Both the position numbers and the translations under genes were made by a program. Below are positions 14,816 through 17,168 of a DNA stretch of 17,168 bases, piece after piece. Location: positions 1 to 17,168 of the forward strand of contig JAHAFI010000048.1 in NCBI GenBank assembly GCA_018374355.1, read 5' to 3'. The stretch comes from Clostridiales bacterium (GTDB lineage: Bacteria > Bacillota > Clostridia > Lachnospirales > Lachnospiraceae). The notes under the pieces are model-generated. The model had not been told where the DNA came from. It was given only the letters and a program-made list of their open reading frames with translations, and did not search any database. Each line of letters starts with the position of its first letter. The first letter of the stretch is position 1.

Positions 14816-14824
14816 ATTATACCA
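14816..14824 (-). promoter_or_regulatory. Extended -10 promoter of the small membrane-protein gene
   Basis: The minus strand reads TGGTATAAT, a perfect TATAAT with the TGn extension. The -35 region 17 bp upstream (TGGTAA) matches only 3 of 6 bases, as is common for extended -10 promoters. Transcription would start near 14809, about 27 nt before the ATG. It sits in the 78-bp gap after pcrA, where no terminator was seen. Confidence 0.7.
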
Positions 14825-14860
14825 CTCTTTGCATGATTTTACCACTAAAAATCTGAATTC

Positions 14861-17074
14861 TTACACTTTCTTCAATTTTGCAAATGAGGCAAACATTTTC
14901 TTCGTTCCCACCTTATCAAAATCCACCGTAACCTCATAGTCTTTTCCCCCGTCTGCGATGTTCGTCACCGTACCGGTGCCAAATTTGATATGGCGGACCG
15001 TATCTCCCACGCCGTAGCTGAGCCCTTCTGTTTTTTTCACCTCAAAGGTTTTCGGGGTAAATGCATTCGTCCGGTAGGTCTGACGCATTTTTGCGTAGCT
15101 GGTATTCTGTTCCGGCATTTTTGTGATCCGGCGCTCCTTCGTCTCCCGTCCCAGCTCCACCAGTTCTCTGGGTATTTCACGGATGAATCTGGATACTTTA
15201 TTATACTGGGTCTCCCCGCGGATCATCCTCTGCTGGGCAGCCGTCAGTGTAAGCTCCGTCATCGCACGGGTAATTCCCACATAACAAAGACGTCTCTCCT
15301 CCTCCAGCTCCAGCGGATCGTCTCCCATGATCGTCATATAGCTGGGGAAAACGCCATCCTCCATCCCGGCCAGATACACATTGGGAAATTCCAATCCCTT
15401 GGCGCTGTGAAGGGTCATCAGAAGTACCCGATCATCGCTGTCATCCACGGAATCAATATCGGCAATCAGCGCCACTTCCTCCAGAAATCCGCTCAAATCC
15501 GGCTGCTCCGCCGTCTCCTCATAGGAAACCACCTTGGAAATCAGTTCGTCAATATTTTCAATCCTTGCATTGGATTCTTCTGTATTTTCTGCCCGCAGTT
15601 CTTCCACATACCCGGTCTCTTCGATGATTTTTTCCAAAAGCTCCGTTACGGAAAGATATTCAAGCTGACTCCGGAATTTCTGAATAAAATCCACAAAGGG
15701 GCGTACCTTTGCTCCGCTTCTCCCCAGCGCACCGTTCTGTTCCGTCTCCTTCAGGGCATCGTAAAAACTGATTCCCATTCCGTCTGCATAGTCCTGCACT
15801 TTTCCGATGGTTGTGGCCCCGATTCCCCGCTTCGGCACGTTGATGATCCGGCGCACTGCCACATCATCCCTTGCATTATCCACGGTTTTCAGGTAAGCCA
15901 GCAGATCCTTGATTTCCTTTCTGGCATAGAAGTTTACGCCTCCCACGATTTTGTATGGAATATTGGCTATCAGGAATTTTTCTTCAAAGAGACGGGACTG
16001 GGCATTGGTCCTGTATAAAATCGCGCAGTCCTTATATCCGTATTTTCCTTCCCGCACATTCCGGGAAATCTCCCCGGAAATGTACTCCGCTTCTTCAAAT
16101 CCGTTCTGGAACTGGCGGAAATGCAGAAGGGCTCCCTCGTCATTGGCTGTCCAGAGGGTCTTTGCTTTTCTTCCCAGATTATTTTTGATCACTTCATTGG
16201 CTGCATGGAGGATATTCTGGGTAGAACGGTAGTTCTGCTCCAGTTTAATGACCTTCGCCTCCGGAAATACTTTCTCGTATCCAAGGATATTTCCGATATT
16301 TGCCCCACGGAATTTATAGATGGACTGGTCATCGTCACCCACCACACACAGATTTTTATACTTTGAGGCCAGCAGGCTGACAAACTTAAACTGGGCCGTA
16401 TTCGTATCCTGATACTCATCCACCATAATGTAACGGAAACGTTCCTGATAGGAATCCAGTACATCCGGGCAGTTTTGAAACAGCTCAACAGTCTTTACGA
16501 TCAGATCGTCAAAATCCAAAGCATTGTTCTGACGGAGCTGCTTTTGGTATGCCTCATACACCTTCGCCACCGTCTGGAGGTTCCAGTCCCCTGCTGCATT
16601 CAGCTTAAATTCCTCCGGTGACACCAGTTCATCCTTAGCCGAGGAAATCGCCGCCATCAAAGAACGTTCCTTGTACATCTTCGTATCAATATTCATCCGT
16701 TTGCACACATCCTTAACCACCGTTTTCTGGTCATCGGTATCGTAAATGGTAAAATTATTATCGTAGCCCAGACGGTCAATATATCGGCGGAGCATCCGCA
16801 CACAGCTCGAATGGAAGGTGCTTACCCAAATGCTCTCGGAACCGAATCCCACAATCTTGTCCACCCTCTCCCGCATCTCCTGCGCCGCTTTATTGGTAAA
16901 GGTGATGGCCATGATGTGCCAAGGATTTACCCCTTTTTCCTCTATCAGATAGGCAATTCTGTGTGTCAGCACCCTTGTCTTTCCTGAACCGGCTCCCGCC
17001 AGAATCAATACCGGTCCCTCTGTATGGTAAACAGCCTCCTGCTGCATGGAATTCAAACTATCGTACTTATTCAT
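14861..17074 (-). CDS. pcrA: ATP-dependent DNA helicase PcrA (UvrD/Rep superfamily 1)
   Basis: A 737-aa 3'-5' DNA helicase essential in many Firmicutes for repair, for removing proteins from DNA and for rolling-circle plasmid replication. The Q motif (LNSMQQEAV), Walker A GAGSGKT (27-33), DEYQD (219-223), GDDDQSIYKFRGAN, LEQNYRST, TLHSAKGLEFPNVYLAGMED and EERRLCYVGITRA are all intact and in order. The last 50 residues (GVGDTVRHIKFGTGTV onward) are the PcrA Tudor-like C-terminal domain that contacts RNA polymerase. The start at 17074 is preferred because GGAG lies about 7 bases upstream and most PcrA proteins begin MNKYD-like. An ATG at 17086 (MEIKM) has its binding site in a GC hairpin stem, and an in-frame TTG at 17134 lies near a putative promoter. 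No hairpin terminator is seen after its stop. Confidence 0.96.
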   Translation of the reverse strand: MNKYDSLNSMQQEAVYHTEGPVLILAGAGSGKTRVLTHRIAYLIEEKGVNPWHIMAITFTNKAAQEMRERVDKIVGFGSESIWVSTFHSSCVRMLRRYIDRLGYDNNFTIYDTDDQKTVVKDVCKRMNIDTKMYKERSLMAAISSAKDELVSPEEFKLNAAGDWNLQTVAKVYEAYQKQLRQNNALDFDDLIVKTVELFQNCPDVLDSYQERFRYIMVDEYQDTNTAQFKFVSLLASKYKNLCVVGDDDQSIYKFRGANIGNILGYEKVFPEAKVIKLEQNYRSTQNILHAANEVIKNNLGRKAKTLWTANDEGALLHFRQFQNGFEEAEYISGEISRNVREGKYGYKDCAILYRTNAQSRLFEEKFLIANIPYKIVGGVNFYARKEIKDLLAYLKTVDNARDDVAVRRIINVPKRGIGATTIGKVQDYADGMGISFYDALKETEQNGALGRSGAKVRPFVDFIQKFRSQLEYLSVTELLEKIIEETGYVEELRAENTEESNARIENIDELISKVVSYEETAEQPDLSGFLEEVALIADIDSVDDSDDRVLLMTLHSAKGLEFPNVYLAGMEDGVFPSYMTIMGDDPLELEEERRLCYVGITRAMTELTLTAAQQRMIRGETQYNKVSRFIREIPRELVELGRETKERRITKMPEQNTSYAKMRQTYRTNAFTPKTFEVKKTEGLSYGVGDTVRHIKFGTGTVTNIADGGKDYEVTVDFDKVGTKKMFASFAKLKKV

Positions 17075-17089
17075 CTTAATCTCCATTCC

Positions 17090-17109
17090 GCCGCCTTTCA
17101 GTTGGCGGC
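17090..17109 (-). promoter_or_regulatory. GC-rich hairpin in the pcrA leader
   Basis: On the minus strand GCCGCC, an 8-nt loop, then GGCGGC make a 6-bp all-GC stem ending 3 bases before the alternative ATG at 17086 and 15 bases before the preferred ATG at 17074. No T-run follows, so it is not a terminator. It could reduce initiation at the upstream ATG or tune pcrA translation. Confidence 0.45.
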
Positions 17110-17124
17110 ACAAATAGTGATGAA

Positions 17125-17154
17125 AGTATTCCAACTTCTACTCTTTGGTGTAAA
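17125..17154 (-). promoter_or_regulatory. Weak candidate pcrA promoter
   Basis: TTTACA (17149-17154, 5 of 6 consensus) and AATACT (17125-17130, 4 of 6) with an 18-bp spacer on the minus strand. If used, transcription begins near 17118 and the leader contains the GC hairpin. The window ends shortly beyond, so a better promoter further upstream cannot be excluded. Confidence 0.35.
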
Positions 17155-17168
17155 ATAGCTTGTAAGAA

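Noticed and set aside
14990..16018. Open frame of 342 codons on the plus strand opposite pcrA
   Set aside because: It lies entirely inside the well-supported helicase gene, shows no recognisable motif and has His/Ser-rich shadow composition.

Overview
The window looks like a chromosomal segment of a low-to-moderate GC Firmicute, most likely a gut Lachnospiraceae (Blautia/Dorea/Mediterraneibacter-like). The reasons are strong AGGAGG-type ribosome binding sites, Gram-positive sigma-A type promoters, a large secreted protein with choline/glucan-binding type repeats, and a clostridial-type L-cysteine desulfidase. Genus is not resolvable by eye. Nearly everything is on the minus strand; only one complete gene lies on the plus strand.

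Left part (1-3702). A possible 3' end of an upstream plus-strand gene is followed by a terminator. Next comes a secreted wall protein of 853 aa with a signal peptide, about 25 aromatic wall-binding repeats (seven of them an exact 60-bp tandem array) and a C-terminal YkuD L,D-transpeptidase domain. Divergent from it is a LicC-like CTP:phosphocholine cytidylyltransferase. The 193-bp divergent region holds two well-formed promoters and a TGTAAG-N5-TGTAAG direct repeat that resembles a WalR (YycF) or PhoP box in front of the transpeptidase gene.

Middle part (3703-12973). A complete Wadjet type II anti-plasmid system is read right to left: jetA (DUF2397/TIGR02677 kleisin-like), jetB (TIGR02678 winged-helix), jetC (TIGR02680 SMC/MukB-like ATPase, 1355 aa) and jetD (TIGR02679/DUF2399 Toprim nuclease). 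The four genes overlap by 4, 4 and 11 bp, and all key ATPase and Toprim motifs are intact. jetD overlaps by 4 bp (ATGA) a fifth gene, an iron-sulfur L-cysteine desulfidase (CyuA/YhaM family). Its tight attachment to the defence operon is the least expected feature here.

Right part (13005-17168). Housekeeping genes: an RlmD/RumA-type 23S rRNA uracil-5 methyltransferase, a small acidic single-pass membrane protein of unknown function, and PcrA helicase. The Wadjet genes begin 31 bp after the methyltransferase gene with no convincing promoter or terminator between them, so they probably share its transcript. Sampled base composition is lower in jetA-D than in the flanking pcrA, rlmD and cyuA genes, consistent with acquisition of the cassette. 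Wadjet is a known system. What may be new is its placement inside a housekeeping transcript and its coupling to a cysteine desulfidase gene.
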